59,399 bases of DNA from Corynebacterium sp. HMSC29G08 (GCF_001806875.1 NZ_KV786263.1:1-59399), one strand, 5' to 3'; positions 17,801 to 27,694 are shown, counted from the first letter of the stretch. Notes: a model not told the origin generated them from the letters alone. Program-made: numbers and translations.

Positions 17801-17806
17801 TACACT
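17801..17806 (+). promoter_or_regulatory. -10 element of the haemolysin-III family gene
   Basis: TACACT just after the pseudogene stop is a good -10 match. The start codon at 17842 has GAGAGGCGG upstream, so this promoter would give a leader of about 30 nt rather than a leaderless mRNA. Confidence 0.4.
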
Positions 17807-17841
17807 GCAAAAACCTCGAGCCCACACGAGAGGCGGAACGC

Positions 17842-18579
17842 ATGACTATAATCACTGAAGCCACATCAACCACCGATGGTCTGCAAGATGGTCAGGTTCA
17901 GCGCACCTGGATCGTCGCGGACCGCGGTGAACGCCCGGTTACGCGCGGCTGGTTCCATGTCGGTGCGGCCTTCGGTTTTGCCATTGCCGCGGCGGTTCTG
18001 ATCACGTTTGCGTGGATGACCTTGCCGTGGTTGCCCGCACTTGGGGTGACGGTCTACGGCGCAGGCCTTCTCACGCTGTTTGGCGTTTCTGCCATGTATC
18101 ACCGCTGGCCATGGCGCTCTGCACGCGCGGTGCAGTGGTGGCGCCGTGCTGATCACGCAACGATTGCCGTCTTCATCGCCGCTACGTATACGCCCTTGTG
18201 CCTCATCTTGTTTCCGCCGCGTACGGCCGGCATCATGTTGGCGGTGGCATGGGTGGGCGCGATTGCTGGCGCGATTTTGAACCTGGTGTGGATTGACCAC
18301 CCGCGCTGGCTGGACGTGGTGGTCTACGTTGCGCTTGGCTGGATTATCGTGCCGCTGGCACCCGCGCTGTGGGCGATGGGTGGCATCATTCAGGCGGTGT
18401 TCATCCTGCTGCTTATTGGCGGCATTATCTACACCCTTGGCGCAGTGGTGTACGGCTTTAAGTGGCCGGGGCGTGAAGCGCGCATCTACGGCTACCACGA
18501 GCACTTTCATACCGCGACGATCGTGGCAGCCATTCTGCATTTGGTGGCTATCTGGATAGTGGTGGTCAACGCCGGGTAG
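17842..18579 (+). CDS. Haemolysin III (TrhA/PAQR) family membrane protein
   Basis: A 245-residue protein with seven predicted membrane helices. The family motifs are RPVTRGWFHVGAA near the N-terminus, SAMYHRWPW, RRADHATIAVFIAATYTP, and HEHFHTATIVAAILH at the C-terminus. These include the conserved Ser, His and Asp residues thought to bind zinc in PAQR proteins. Despite the name, bacterial members are linked to membrane-fluidity homeostasis rather than proven haemolysis. GAGAGGCGG precedes the ATG. polA begins within a few bp of its stop. Confidence 0.88.
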   Translation: MTIITEATSTTDGLQDGQVQRTWIVADRGERPVTRGWFHVGAAFGFAIAAAVLITFAWMTLPWLPALGVTVYGAGLLTLFGVSAMYHRWPWRSARAVQWWRRADHATIAVFIAATYTPLCLILFPPRTAGIMLAVAWVGAIAGAILNLVWIDHPRWLDVVVYVALGWIIVPLAPALWAMGGIIQAVFILLLIGGIIYTLGAVVYGFKWPGREARIYGYHEHFHTATIVAAILHLVAIWIVVVNAG

Positions 18580-18580
18580 C

Positions 18581-21235
18581 TTGGAGGCCGTGAGACGCCT
18601 TTTGCTTATCGACGGCCACTCGATGGCCTTCCGTGCCTTCTACGCCCTGCCCGTGGAGAATTTCTCCACGACTGGCGGCCAACACACCAACGCGGTCTAC
18701 GGGTTCTTATCCATGATGGCCAACATCGTGGCGGAGGAGAAGCCAAGCCATATGGCGGTTGCGTTTGACGTGGGCCGCAAGACATTTCGCACGGAACGCT
18801 TTCCGGAGTATAAGGCGCAGCGTGAATCCGCGCCCCCAGAGTTCAAGGGCCAGGTGCCGATTATTGAAGAGGTGCTGGAAACCCTTGGCATTGTCACCTT
18901 GAGCAAGGAAAACTTCGAGGCCGACGATATTGTTGCCACCCTGGTGTCTGAGGCCCGAGCCGAGGGAGACTTCGAGATCGTTTTGGTCAGTGGTGACCGT
19001 GACTACATCCAGCTTGTAGACGACTCGACGACGCTGCTCTATCCCACCCGCGGCGTGTCCACCATGACGCGCTTTACCCCAGGCGAGGTAGAGAACAAAT
19101 ACGGGCTGACCCCTGCGCAGTACCCGGATTACGCGGCCTTGCGAGGGGACCCGAGCGATAATCTGCCGGGCATTCCTAAGGTGGGGGAGAAGACTGCGCT
19201 GAAGTGGATCACGCAGTACGAAACGCTTGACGGACTCATCGCGAATGCCGAGCAGATCGGCGGCGTTGTTGGTCGGAACTTCCGGGAGCGCATTGACCAA
19301 GTGCGTCTCAACCGCGAGCTGACCCAGATGGTCACGGACGTTGAGCTTCCCGTCGGTCCAGAGAATTTGGAGCTTAAGCCTGTCGACGTAGGCGATGTCG
19401 CCCAGAAATTCGATGACCTTGAATTCGGCGCAAACCTGCGCGAACGCGTACTTGCCGTCGTGGAAACCACGGGTGATGCTGCGGCAGATGCTGCTGATCA
19501 GGTGGTGGAGTTGGAAGAGGTGGTCGTCGATAAGGATGCTCTTGATGGCTGGCTTAAAGCCCGCGAAGGTGAGGGACTGGCGCTCTACCTGACTGGGACT
19601 GCGGTTCCGGCTGGTGGTGACTGCGGTGGGCTGGCCATTGTGGACAAGAATCGCCACGCCGTAACCCGCGAAACCAGTGAGCTGACCCCGGCTGAAGACG
19701 CGGCGCTGAAGGCGTGGATTGAGTCCGATTCCCCGAAGTACCTACACGAGGCGAAAGCGGCGTTCCACATGCTCAAGGGCCGCGGCATGACGCTGCGCGG
19801 TATCGCGCACGATACGGCGATTGCCGCCTACCTGCTGCGCCCAGGGCAGCGCACCTATGCACTGGAGGATGTCTACCAACGTCATCTGAAGAAGCAGCTC
19901 ACGCTCGGCGGCGACCAGCTAAGTCTGCTCGGGGATACCTCGCTTACGGATGCTGCGGCGGCCATCATGGAGCTTGCCGCCGCATTGTCTGTACAGCTGA
20001 CGGAGATCGATTCGTATGAGCTCTACACCGACCTAGAACTGCCACTGGTCACTGTGCTGGCAGAGATGGAGCATGCCGGCATCGCTGTCGACTTGGATGT
20101 GCTGGAGGGTCTGCGCAAGGACTACACCCACAAGGTGGCCCAGGTGGAAGAGGAGGCGCGTCAGCTTGTCAACGAGCCGACGCTGAACCTCTCCAGCCCC
20201 AAGCAGCTGTCCGTGGTGCTGTTTGAAAAGCTGCAGCTGCCGAAGACGAAGAAGACCAAGACCGGCTACTCCACGGCGGCTGGTGAGATTGAGGCGCTTG
20301 CGGAGAAAAACCCGCACCCGTTCTTGGATCATCTCTTGGCGCATCGCGAGTACCAGAAGATGAAGACCACCATTGAGGGTCTGATCAAGACGGTGCAGTC
20401 GGACGGCCGCATCCACACCACGTTCAACCAGACGGTGACTTCTACTGGTCGTTTGAGCTCCGCCGAGCCGAACCTGCAGAATATTCCGGTACGCACGGAC
20501 GCAGGCCGCGTTATCCGCTCTGCGTTTGTGGTGGGGGAGGACTACGAGTGCCTGCTGACTGCGGACTACAGCCAGATTGAGATGCGCGTGATGGCGCACC
20601 TGAGCCAGGACGCTGGTTTGATTGAGGCATATAAGGCGGGCGAGGACCTGCACAACTTCGTGGGCTCGCGCGTGTTTGAGGTGCCGATTGATCAGGTCAC
20701 GCCCGAGCTGCGCCGCCGAGTCAAGGCGATGAGCTACGGCCTGGTCTACGGGCTGTCCGCCTACGGCCTGTCCAACCAGTTGGGCATTCCGGCTGGTGAG
20801 GCGAAGCAGATTATGGAGAGCTACTTCGTCCGCTTCGGTGGCGTGAAGCGCTACCTGGATGAGGTGGTGGAGCAGGCGCGCCGCGACGGCTATACGTCCA
20901 CCATTTTCGGCCGTCGCCGATACCTGCCTGAGCTGAACTCCGACAATCGCGTCGCGCGTGAAAATGCCGAGCGTGCTGCGCTGAACGCGCCTATCCAGGG
21001 CACGGCTGCTGACATTATTAAGGTGGCTATGCTGCGTGTGGACGCTGCGCTTGCCACTAAGCAATCCCGCGTTCTGCTTCAGGTCCATGACGAATTGGTT
21101 GTGGAGGTAGCGCCTGGAGAACTACAGGACGTACGCGAGATTGTGGAGCGTGAGATGGACGACGCAATCGAGCTACTTGTGCCGCTGGAGGTTTCCGCAG
21201 GCACGGGCAAGAATTGGGATGAAGCAGCGCATTAG
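18581..21235 (+). CDS. polA: DNA polymerase I
   Basis: About 884 residues. An N-terminal 5'-3' exonuclease domain has LLLIDGHSMAFRAFYALP and EADDIVATLV, SGDRDYIQLVD and GDPSDNLPGIPKVGEKTA. The middle region (about 300-480) corresponds to the 3'-5' exonuclease fold, but I do not see its catalytic acidic motifs, as is usual in actinobacterial Pol I. The polymerase domain has motif A TADYSQIEMRV near 660, motif B RRVKAMSYGLVYGLSAYG and motif C LLQVHDELVVE near 833. The start is uncertain: TTG 18581, GTG 18590 and TTG 18602 are in frame, and GGAGG (18583-18587) fits none ideally. Confidence 0.96.
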   Translation: MEAVRRLLLIDGHSMAFRAFYALPVENFSTTGGQHTNAVYGFLSMMANIVAEEKPSHMAVAFDVGRKTFRTERFPEYKAQRESAPPEFKGQVPIIEEVLETLGIVTLSKENFEADDIVATLVSEARAEGDFEIVLVSGDRDYIQLVDDSTTLLYPTRGVSTMTRFTPGEVENKYGLTPAQYPDYAALRGDPSDNLPGIPKVGEKTALKWITQYETLDGLIANAEQIGGVVGRNFRERIDQVRLNRELTQMVTDVELPVGPENLELKPVDVGDVAQKFDDLEFGANLRERVLAVVETTGDAAADAADQVVELEEVVVDKDALDGWLKAREGEGLALYLTGTAVPAGGDCGGLAIVDKNRHAVTRETSELTPAEDAALKAWIESDSPKYLHEAKAAFHMLKGRGMTLRGIAHDTAIAAYLLRPGQRTYALEDVYQRHLKKQLTLGGDQLSLLGDTSLTDAAAAIMELAAALSVQLTEIDSYELYTDLELPLVTVLAEMEHAGIAVDLDVLEGLRKDYTHKVAQVEEEARQLVNEPTLNLSSPKQLSVVLFEKLQLPKTKKTKTGYSTAAGEIEALAEKNPHPFLDHLLAHREYQKMKTTIEGLIKTVQSDGRIHTTFNQTVTSTGRLSSAEPNLQNIPVRTDAGRVIRSAFVVGEDYECLLTADYSQIEMRVMAHLSQDAGLIEAYKAGEDLHNFVGSRVFEVPIDQVTPELRRRVKAMSYGLVYGLSAYGLSNQLGIPAGEAKQIMESYFVRFGGVKRYLDEVVEQARRDGYTSTIFGRRRYLPELNSDNRVARENAERAALNAPIQGTAADIIKVAMLRVDAALATKQSRVLLQVHDELVVEVAPGELQDVREIVEREMDDAIELLVPLEVSAGTGKNWDEAAH

Positions 21236-21237
21236 CG

Positions 21238-21304
21238 TGCCTTTACGCGCACGTTCATTGCAAAGCTTGCCTTTACTTGTACTTTCATTGCAAAGCTTGT
21301 CTTT
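21238..21304. repeat. Imperfect 30-bp tandem repeat downstream of polA
   Basis: Units begin at 21238 and 21268 with a partial third copy at 21298. Each full unit starts TGCCTTTAC and ends TTCATTGCAAAGCT, with differences mainly in the middle (GCGCACG versus TTGTACT). The array starts 3 bp after the polA stop and ends next to a long perfect hairpin. Confidence 0.7.
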
Positions 21305-21310
21305 GCAATG

Positions 21311-21358
21311 GGAGCGGGTGGCTGGAATTTGGTTCCTTGGTGTCCAGCCACCCGCTCC
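21311..21358. terminator. Long perfect hairpin between convergent polA and methyltransferase gene
   Basis: A 15-bp perfect inverted repeat, GGAGCGGGTGGCTGG (21311-21325) and its complement (21344-21358), with an 18-nt loop. Neither strand has a T-run after it, so it may act as a bidirectional factor-dependent terminator or 3'-end stabiliser. The remaining 180 bp up to 21538 (AT-richer) show nothing I can assign. Confidence 0.55.
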
Positions 21359-21538
21359 AGACACGGCTTCCCCAGTTGCCGCGACCCCGCCCGTTATATG
21401 TTGAGTTGGTATTAAGTTATTCTTCTCCTCCCCCTAGAAGGTGCTTTCCCTTTGTGGAGGGTCAGCCGTGAATGAACTTAACAGAAGCTTAGGGTCGGGT
21501 GTCTATTAAATTCATGCGGGTGTGAATATGGGGGGTAG

Positions 21539-22303
21539 TTAGCTAGTCGAAAATGCTACGAAGATGGCGGTGCCTGGGAAGATAGCGCCGCGCTTGGGGG
21601 ACCATTGGCCCCACGTGCGGTCCAGGTCTGCTGGCCACTCGGGCTCAACCACATCGGCAAGCCAGAAACCTGAGCGGCCAAGGGCGCGCACCCAATCGCC
21701 GAACGTGCGGTGATATTCCGCATACGTCAGTTCGCCAGCTTCGTTGTATTCGAGGTATTCGCGCTCAAAGTAGCTGATCTCAGCGGTCAATTCGTCTGGG
21801 TCGTCTGGAAATACCCAGCGCATCGGGTGGTTTACGGAAAATACGAAGCGGCCACCCGGCGTGAGAACTCGCGCAATCTCCTCGAATGCCTTGTTGATGT
21901 CGGCGACAAATGGCAGCGCACCAAACGCGGAGAAGGCTACGTCAAAGCTCTGGTTGCGGTAGGGAAGTGTAAGGATGTCGGCTTGGACAAGCGGCGCTGG
22001 GCCGTTACTAAGGGAGAGCATCCCAGCGGAAATGTCGAAACCCGTGACTAGGCGAGCATCCGAATGCTGTGTTAGCCAATTGGCGCATGGGGCGCTGCCG
22101 CAGCCGATTTCTAGGACGGTGGCGTCGGTGACATTCCCAAGCAAACGGGCCTCGTGTTCTGAGAGCATTTCGGGGCACCAATAAAAGCTGCTGAGGTACT
22201 CGGGGTGGGCCTCGTGATAGCGCTGGGCGTCACTATCCCAGTGGTGTCGGTTTGCTTGGGAGGAAGGGTGTGAAGGAGGGTGTGAAGGGATAGGCATAAT
22301 CAT
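21539..22303 (-). CDS. Class I SAM-dependent methyltransferase
   Basis: A 254-residue protein of the methyltransferase-11 type. VLEIGCGSAPCANWLTQ is the SAM-binding motif I, VTGFDISAGML motif II, FDVAFSAFGALPFV motif III-IV, and RVLTPGGRFVFSVNHPM follows. The N-terminal WDSDAQRYHEAHPEYLSSFYWCPE is shared with actinobacterial methyltransferases of unassigned substrate commonly found next to rpsA. Two close ATGs (22303, 22297) are possible and neither has a clear Shine-Dalgarno. Divergent from rpsA. Confidence 0.85.
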   Translation of the reverse strand: MIMPIPSHPPSHPSSQANRHHWDSDAQRYHEAHPEYLSSFYWCPEMLSEHEARLLGNVTDATVLEIGCGSAPCANWLTQHSDARLVTGFDISAGMLSLSNGPAPLVQADILTLPYRNQSFDVAFSAFGALPFVADINKAFEEIARVLTPGGRFVFSVNHPMRWVFPDDPDELTAEISYFEREYLEYNEAGELTYAEYHRTFGDWVRALGRSGFWLADVVEPEWPADLDRTWGQWSPKRGAIFPGTAIFVAFSTS

Positions 22304-22493
22304 TTGCTTTAGCTGGGTAAAGGCAGTACTGTTGGGCGGGCGTGTCGCAGCGTCGGGGCGAGTGGTGCCGTAAATAGGAGGGCCTGCCCGTCAACGCCGT
22401 GAGATCAAAACCCAACTTAAGCACGTGCTTCCGGATTTTGAAAGACATGCCCATGTACATTTCGACCTCCTATTTTTCGGAGCACATACACAT

Positions 22494-23963
22494 ATGCGCA
22501 CTTCCAACGCACCCCAGGTAGCCATCAACGACATCGGTGGTCCTGAGGAATTTCTCGCCGCAGTAGACGAGACCATCAAGTATTTCAACGATGGCGATAT
22601 CGTCACCGGCACCGTTGTTAAGGTTGACCACGATGAGGTCCTCCTCGACATCGGCTATAAGACTGAGGGCATCATCCTCACCCGCGAGCTGTCCATCAAG
22701 CACGACGTTGACCCGGAAGACGTGGTCGAGGTCGGCGATGAGATCGACGCACTTGTTCTGACCAAGGAGGACAAGGAAGGCCGTCTGATGCTGTCCAAGA
22801 AGCGCGCTCAGTACGAGCGTGCTTGGGGCACCATCGAGGAGCTGCAGGCCAACGACCAGCCGGTTACCGGTACGGTCATCGAGGTTGTTAAGGGCGGCCT
22901 CATCCTGGACATCGGCCTGCGCGGCTTCCTGCCGGCATCGCTGGTGGAGATGCGCCGCGTGCGCGACCTGGATCCGTACATCGGCCAGGAGCTCGAGGCA
23001 AAGATCATCGAACTGGACAAGCACCGCAACAACGTGGTTCTGTCCCGCCGCGCTTACTTGGAGGAGACCCAGTCTGCGGTCCGCTCCGACTTCCTGCACC
23101 AGCTGCAGAAGGGCCAGGTGCGCAAGGGTGTCGTTTCCTCCATCGTCAACTTCGGCGCATTCGTCGATCTTGGCGGTGTTGACGGCCTGGTTCACGTATC
23201 CGAGCTGTCCTGGAAGCACATCGATCACCCGTCTGAGGTTGTCACCGTGGGCGACGAGGTCACCGTTGAGGTGCTCGACGTTGATCTGGACCGCGAGCGC
23301 GTGTCCCTGTCCCTGAAGGCAACCCAGGAAGATCCGTGGCGCGTGTTCGCCCGCACCCACGCTGTGGGCCAGATCGTCCCGGGCAAGGTCACCAAGCTCG
23401 TTCCGTTCGGCGCGTTCGTTCGCGTCGAGGAGGGCATCGAGGGCCTGGTGCACATCTCCGAGCTGGCTCAGCGCCACGTGGAGGTGCCGGACCAGGTTGT
23501 CACCGTTGGCCAGGAAGTTATGGTCAAGGTCATCGATATCGACCTCGAGCGTCGTCGTATCTCCCTGTCCCTCAAGCAGGCTGACGAGGATTATGCAGAA
23601 GAGTTCGATCCGTCGCGCTACGGCATGGCCGACTCTTACGACGAGCAGGGCAACTACATCTTCCCGGAGGGCTTCGACCCGGAGACCAACGAGTGGATGG
23701 AAGGCTTCGAGGAAGCTCGCCAGGAGTGGGAGGCACGCTACGCAGAAGCAGAGCGTCGCTTCCAGGCTCACACCGCTCAGATCGAGCGTCACCGCGCTGC
23801 AGCTGCAGAAGCAGCAGAGCAGGGTGGCTCCGACTACTCCTCTGAGTCCAACTACTCCTCCGACTCTGGTGCTGACGCTCCGGCAGCATCCGAGTCTGAG
23901 GGTGGTTCCCTGGCTTCCGACGAGCAGCTCGCTGCTCTGCGCGAGAAGCTCGCTGGCAACTAA
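22494..23963 (+). CDS. rpsA: 30S ribosomal protein S1
   Basis: A 489-residue ribosomal protein that binds mRNA at the 30S platform. Four S1 OB-fold repeats are visible from about residues 36, 123, 209 and 294 (GTVVKVDHDEVLLDIGYK, GTVIEVVKGGLILDIGLRG, GVVSSIVNFGAFVDLGG, GKVTKLVPFGAFVRVEEG). A long acidic, Ser/Ala-rich C-terminal tail follows. The ATG at 22494 with GGAG 11 nt upstream matches the family N-terminus; the frame is open further upstream in the leader. The 190-bp gap to the divergent methyltransferase gene must contain its promoter. An intrinsic terminator follows. Confidence 0.97.
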   Translation: MRTSNAPQVAINDIGGPEEFLAAVDETIKYFNDGDIVTGTVVKVDHDEVLLDIGYKTEGIILTRELSIKHDVDPEDVVEVGDEIDALVLTKEDKEGRLMLSKKRAQYERAWGTIEELQANDQPVTGTVIEVVKGGLILDIGLRGFLPASLVEMRRVRDLDPYIGQELEAKIIELDKHRNNVVLSRRAYLEETQSAVRSDFLHQLQKGQVRKGVVSSIVNFGAFVDLGGVDGLVHVSELSWKHIDHPSEVVTVGDEVTVEVLDVDLDRERVSLSLKATQEDPWRVFARTHAVGQIVPGKVTKLVPFGAFVRVEEGIEGLVHISELAQRHVEVPDQVVTVGQEVMVKVIDIDLERRRISLSLKQADEDYAEEFDPSRYGMADSYDEQGNYIFPEGFDPETNEWMEGFEEARQEWEARYAEAERRFQAHTAQIERHRAAAAEAAEQGGSDYSSESNYSSDSGADAPAASESEGGSLASDEQLAALREKLAGN

Positions 23964-23977
23964 GAGCTAAAACAACT

Positions 23978-24015
23978 ACGGCCCGCCTGCCCCAATCGGG
24001 GTGCGGGCCGTTTTG
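23978..24015 (+). terminator. Intrinsic terminator of rpsA
   Basis: ACGGCCCGC (23978-23986) pairs with GCGGGCCGT (24003-24011); the 16-nt loop contains a second short pairing (CCCC/GGGG). TTTTG follows. It ends 15 nt before the coaE start, so the coaE promoter overlaps it. Confidence 0.85.
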
Positions 24016-24030
24016 TTATGTTCAGATGCT

Positions 24031-24624
24031 ATGAAACGCATTGGACTCACCGGCGGCATCGGCAGCGGCAAATCCACAGTCGCACTTTTGTTGCAGGAAG
24101 CAGGGCTTCCGCTTGTCGACGCTGACGGCATCGCCCGCACCATCATGGAACCAGGATCACCCGTACTCGCCTCGGTGGCGCAGGAGTTCGGCGCGGATCT
24201 CATTGGACCAGATGGTGCACTCAACCGTGCGGAACTGGCCCGCCGGGCGTTTGCCACGGAGGAAGCTACGCAGCGCTTGAACGCGATTACGCACCCAGCG
24301 ATCCGTGCGGAATCTGAGCGTCAATTCGCCGAACACGAAGCGGCAGGCGCCCAGGCTGCGGTCTATGACATGCCGCTGCTTGTAGACCTCGGCTTGGATA
24401 AAGACATGGACCTTACCGTGGTGGTCAACGTGGATGTAGATGAGCGTGTGCGCCGCTTGGTCAACTCTCGGGGGCTTAATGAGGCGGATGCGCGTGCTCG
24501 CATCGCCCGCCAGATTGACGACGCCACACGGCTTGCTGCCGCCGACGTTGTCATTGACAATAACGGCCCGGTAGACGCGCTGGCCCCGCAGATAGAGAAG
24601 CTGCTTGCGCGGATTCGTTCCTAA
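24031..24624 (+). CDS. coaE: Dephospho-CoA kinase
   Basis: A 197-residue P-loop kinase phosphorylating the 3'-OH of dephospho-CoA, the last step of coenzyme A synthesis. MKRIGLTGGIGSGKSTVA is the N-terminal Walker A, and PLVDADGIAR, HPAIRAESERQF and VYDMPLLVDLGLD are family motifs. The ATG at 24031 is chosen from homology. There is no Shine-Dalgarno; TATGTT (24017-24022) lies 8 nt before it, partly overlapping the rpsA terminator tail, which fits a leaderless promoter. Confidence 0.94.
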   Translation: MKRIGLTGGIGSGKSTVALLLQEAGLPLVDADGIARTIMEPGSPVLASVAQEFGADLIGPDGALNRAELARRAFATEEATQRLNAITHPAIRAESERQFAEHEAAGAQAAVYDMPLLVDLGLDKDMDLTVVVNVDVDERVRRLVNSRGLNEADARARIARQIDDATRLAAADVVIDNNGPVDALAPQIEKLLARIRS

Positions 24625-24736
24625 CTAGCAGGTTGCGTGACCTAAGAGTGCGTGACCTAAGAGTTCTGACGTTAGCCTCACGACGTTCACCAAGGGGATA
24701 GGGGTTGTTAACCTTTGCGCCTTAGTGTGACAGGGC

Positions 24737-25090
24737 ATGGGCACCTGGGATACGGGGCCGTTTGATAACGACTCTGCAGCGGAAGCCGTGGCAGCACTCG
24801 CCAACGGCACTTTTCGCATGGACAAGTTCCGGTTCAATTGCGCCCAACACCCGTTGAATGCTGAAGAAGCCGAGTTGATTATTGCCCTTGCGGCGATTAT
24901 CAACGGTCACGTACCTGACGGATGCCCGGAGACAGTGTTGGATTTTCCTTTTAGTGCGGATGATCGGCGCTGGATCCGCAGAAATGCAGCGGAAGCGCTC
25001 AAGCCCAGTGGCTCGGAGTTGTACGCACTGTGGCAGGAGACTGGAGAGCTGGACGAGTGGCTGGCTGCCGCCCGGAGGTTTGCGTCGTAG
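24737..25090 (+). CDS. DUF4259 domain protein
   Basis: A 117-residue protein starting [21 protein letters not shown], the hallmark of the DUF4259 family (function unknown). The rest is predicted helical and ends with an acidic [17 protein letters not shown] helix. TAGTGT (24723-24728) stands 8 nt before the ATG, suggesting leaderless translation. It lies 10 bp upstream of uvrB, but uvrB appears to have its own promoter. Confidence 0.82.
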   Translation: MGTWDTGPFDNDSAAEAVAALANGTFRMDKFRFNCAQHPLNAEEAELIIALAAIINGHVPDGCPETVLDFPFSADDRRWIRRNAAEALKPSGSELYALWQETGELDEWLAAARRFAS

Positions 25091-25100
25091 ACTGGCCTGC

Positions 25101-27191
25101 ATGGCTTTTGCTGCTGAACATCCGGTCCTTGCGCAGTCTGAGTTTCGCCCGGTGGGTGAGATTGAGCGTCGTGAAAAACCGTTCGAGGTCATCTCTGAGT
25201 TTGAACCCTCCGGTGACCAGCCTTCGGCAATCAAGGAGTTGGACGAACGCCTGCGTCGCGGCGAGGAAGATGTGGTGCTCATGGGTGCCACGGGTACCGG
25301 TAAGTCCGCGACAGCCGCGTGGTTGATTGAGAAGCAGCAGCGGCCAACGTTGGTGATGGCACCGAACAAGACGTTGGCCGCGCAGCTGGCCAATGAGCTT
25401 CGCCAACTGCTGCCGAATAACGCTGTAGAGTACTTCGTTTCGTATTACGACTATTACCAGCCAGAGGCCTACATCGCGCAGACCGATACCTACATTGAGA
25501 AAGACTCTTCGATTAATGATGATGTGGAGCGTCTGCGTCACTCGGCGACCTCGGCGCTGCTGAGTCGTCGTGATGTTGTGGTGGTTGCCTCTGTCTCCTG
25601 CATCTACGGTCTCGGTACGCCGCAGTCCTACCTGGATCGTTCGATTGTGCTGCAAGTGGGGGAGGAGGTGGAGCGGGACCGCTTCCTGCGCCTGCTGGTA
25701 GACGTGCAGTATGAGCGAAATGACGTGGACTTTAAGCGTGGCACTTTCCGTGTGAAGGGCGACACAGTAGACATTATTCCCGCCTATGAAGAGGTCGCCG
25801 TGCGCGTGGAGTTTTTCGGCGATGAGGTTGACACGCTCTACTACATCCACCCACTCACAGGTGATGTGATCAGCCAGGAAGAAGAGGTGCGCATCTTCCC
25901 GGCCACGCACTACGTGGCAACGGACGAGCGCATGGAGAAAGCCATCGAGGCGATCAAGGAGGAGCTGGCCGACCGGCTTGAAGACCTGGAGAACAAGGGA
26001 AAGTTGCTCGAAGCTCAGCGGCTTCGCATGCGTACGGAGTATGACTTGGAGATGATCCAGCAGGTGGGGTTCTGCTCCGGCATTGAGAACTATTCACGCC
26101 ACATGGATGGCCGGCCGGCGGGCTCTGCGCCGGCGACGCTGATTGATTACTTCCCGGAAGACTTCCTGACCATCATTGATGAGTCGCACGTGACCGTGCC
26201 CCAGATCGGCGGCATGTTCGAGGGAGACATGTCGCGCAAGCGCAACTTGGTGGAGTTCGGGTTCCGCTTGCCGTCGGCAGTGGATAACCGCCCCCTGACG
26301 TTCGACGAGTTCGAAGCCCGCGTGGGGCAGACCGTCTACATGTCCGCAACGCCTGGAGATTATGAGCTTGAGGCTTCCGGCGGCGAGTTTGTTGAGCAGG
26401 TCATTCGCCCAACCGGCCTGGTGGATCCGAAGGTGAGCGTGCGTCCCACCAAGGGCCAGATCGATGATCTGATCCATGAGATCCGCCTGCGCGTGGAGAA
26501 AAATGAGCGCGTGTTGGTGACCACGCTGACGAAGCGTATGGCCGAGGATCTGACGGACTATTTCTTGGACAACGGCATCAAGGTGCGCTACCTCCACTCG
26601 GACATTGACACCTTGCAGCGCGTGGAGCTGCTGCGCCAGCTGCGTCTGGGGGAGTTCGACGTGCTCGTGGGTATCAACCTCCTGCGCGAGGGCCTTGACC
26701 TGCCGGAAGTGTCACTTGTGGCAATTCTCGATGCGGACAAGGAGGGCTTCCTGCGCTCCACCAAGTCGCTGATCCAGACCATCGGCCGTGCCGCGCGTAA
26801 CGTCTCTGGCGAGGTCATAATGTACGCCGACAACATCACCGACTCCATGCAGGCGGCGATTGAGGAGACGGAGCGTCGCCGCGAAAAGCAGATCGCCTAC
26901 AACAAGGAACATGGCATTGACCCGCAGCCGCTGCGCAAGGCGATTGCAGACATCCTCGACCAGGTCTACGAGAACACTGACACGGAAGCTCGCGGTGGGG
27001 AAGCCGCCATTGTGGACCGGCCCGATGTGTCGACTATGGCTTCTGATGAGCTTCAGAAGCTTATCGACGATCTGACGAACCAGATGGGAGAAGCCGCCCG
27101 CGAGCTGAAGTTCGAACTTGCAGGACGTCTGCGCGATGAGATCGCGGATCTGCGAAAGGAACTGCGTGGTATGAAAGAGTCAGGAAATTAA
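25101..27191 (+). CDS. uvrB: Excinuclease ABC subunit B
   Basis: A 696-residue nucleotide-excision repair helicase-like protein that verifies DNA damage handed over by UvrA. Walker A is GATGTGKSA (62-70), the beta-hairpin [11 protein letters not shown] inserts at the lesion, DESHV is near 360, [12 protein letters not shown] follows, and motif VI is [12 protein letters not shown]. The C-terminal [25 protein letters not shown] is the UVR coiled coil that contacts UvrC. The ATG at 25101 is set by homology. TAGACT (25088-25093) is 7 nt before the ATG with no Shine-Dalgarno: a leaderless start. uvrA is at 32193. Confidence 0.97.
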   Translation: MAFAAEHPVLAQSEFRPVGEIERREKPFEVISEFEPSGDQPSAIKELDERLRRGEEDVVLMGATGTGKSATAAWLIEKQQRPTLVMAPNKTLAAQLANELRQLLPNNAVEYFVSYYDYYQPEAYIAQTDTYIEKDSSINDDVERLRHSATSALLSRRDVVVVASVSCIYGLGTPQSYLDRSIVLQVGEEVERDRFLRLLVDVQYERNDVDFKRGTFRVKGDTVDIIPAYEEVAVRVEFFGDEVDTLYYIHPLTGDVISQEEEVRIFPATHYVATDERMEKAIEAIKEELADRLEDLENKGKLLEAQRLRMRTEYDLEMIQQVGFCSGIENYSRHMDGRPAGSAPATLIDYFPEDFLTIIDESHVTVPQIGGMFEGDMSRKRNLVEFGFRLPSAVDNRPLTFDEFEARVGQTVYMSATPGDYELEASGGEFVEQVIRPTGLVDPKVSVRPTKGQIDDLIHEIRLRVEKNERVLVTTLTKRMAEDLTDYFLDNGIKVRYLHSDIDTLQRVELLRQLRLGEFDVLVGINLLREGLDLPEVSLVAILDADKEGFLRSTKSLIQTIGRAARNVSGEVIMYADNITDSMQAAIEETERRREKQIAYNKEHGIDPQPLRKAIADILDQVYENTDTEARGGEAAIVDRPDVSTMASDELQKLIDDLTNQMGEAARELKFELAGRLRDEIADLRKELRGMKESGN

Positions 27192-27210
27192 CGTTTCAGG
27201 AAGGCCCACA

Positions 27211-27669
27211 ATGTTTTCGTACTCTTCAATTGCTGTCGGCACCGATGGATCCACCTCGTCCATGGCGGCAGTGCGCGCCGCGGCAAGCCTCGCGCGGGTG
27301 TATGACGCGAGTCTGACTATTATTTGTGCGCACTACTCGGCGTCGGGATCAGTGCTTGACTCCACGAACCGTGAGTTAACTGGTGCGGACATTGTGACAG
27401 AAACCGGCGCCCAAGAGATTTTGCAGCGCGCGCGTGAGATTGCTGAGGCAGAGCAGGCTAAGGACATCCGCACGGTTTCCCGTGGCGGCCAGCCGGCAGC
27501 AGTTTTGATCGAATCCGTCAGGGAATTTGATGTCGAACTCCTGGTTGTTGGTAACAAGGGGATGCGTTCGCTTGCAGGGAGGGTGTTTGGAAACGTTCCT
27601 GGTAGCGTCGTTAAGAAAGCTCCTGTGGACGTGATGCTGGTGGATACTCAGCCTGAGCTACGCAGCTAG
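27211..27669 (+). CDS. Universal stress protein (UspA family), copy 1
   Basis: A 152-residue UspA fold. AVGTDGSTSSMAAVRAA is the N-terminal ATP-binding strand-turn and GNKGMRSLAGRVFGNVPGSV fits the G2xG9xG(S/T) nucleotide-binding motif, so it probably binds ATP. AGGAAGG precedes the ATG, 19 bp after uvrB, so it may be partly co-transcribed with uvrB. It is followed by a paralogue with its own leaderless promoter. Specific stress role cannot be told from sequence. Confidence 0.92.
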   Translation: MFSYSSIAVGTDGSTSSMAAVRAAASLARVYDASLTIICAHYSASGSVLDSTNRELTGADIVTETGAQEILQRAREIAEAEQAKDIRTVSRGGQPAAVLIESVREFDVELLVVGNKGMRSLAGRVFGNVPGSVVKKAPVDVMLVDTQPELRS

Positions 27670-27694
27670 GGACAAACGCGTTACACTTATGCGC

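Noticed and set aside
22470..23792. 440-codon frame antisense to rpsA
   Set aside because: Mirror of the repetitive S1 domains; no ribosome-binding site and no recognisable domain.
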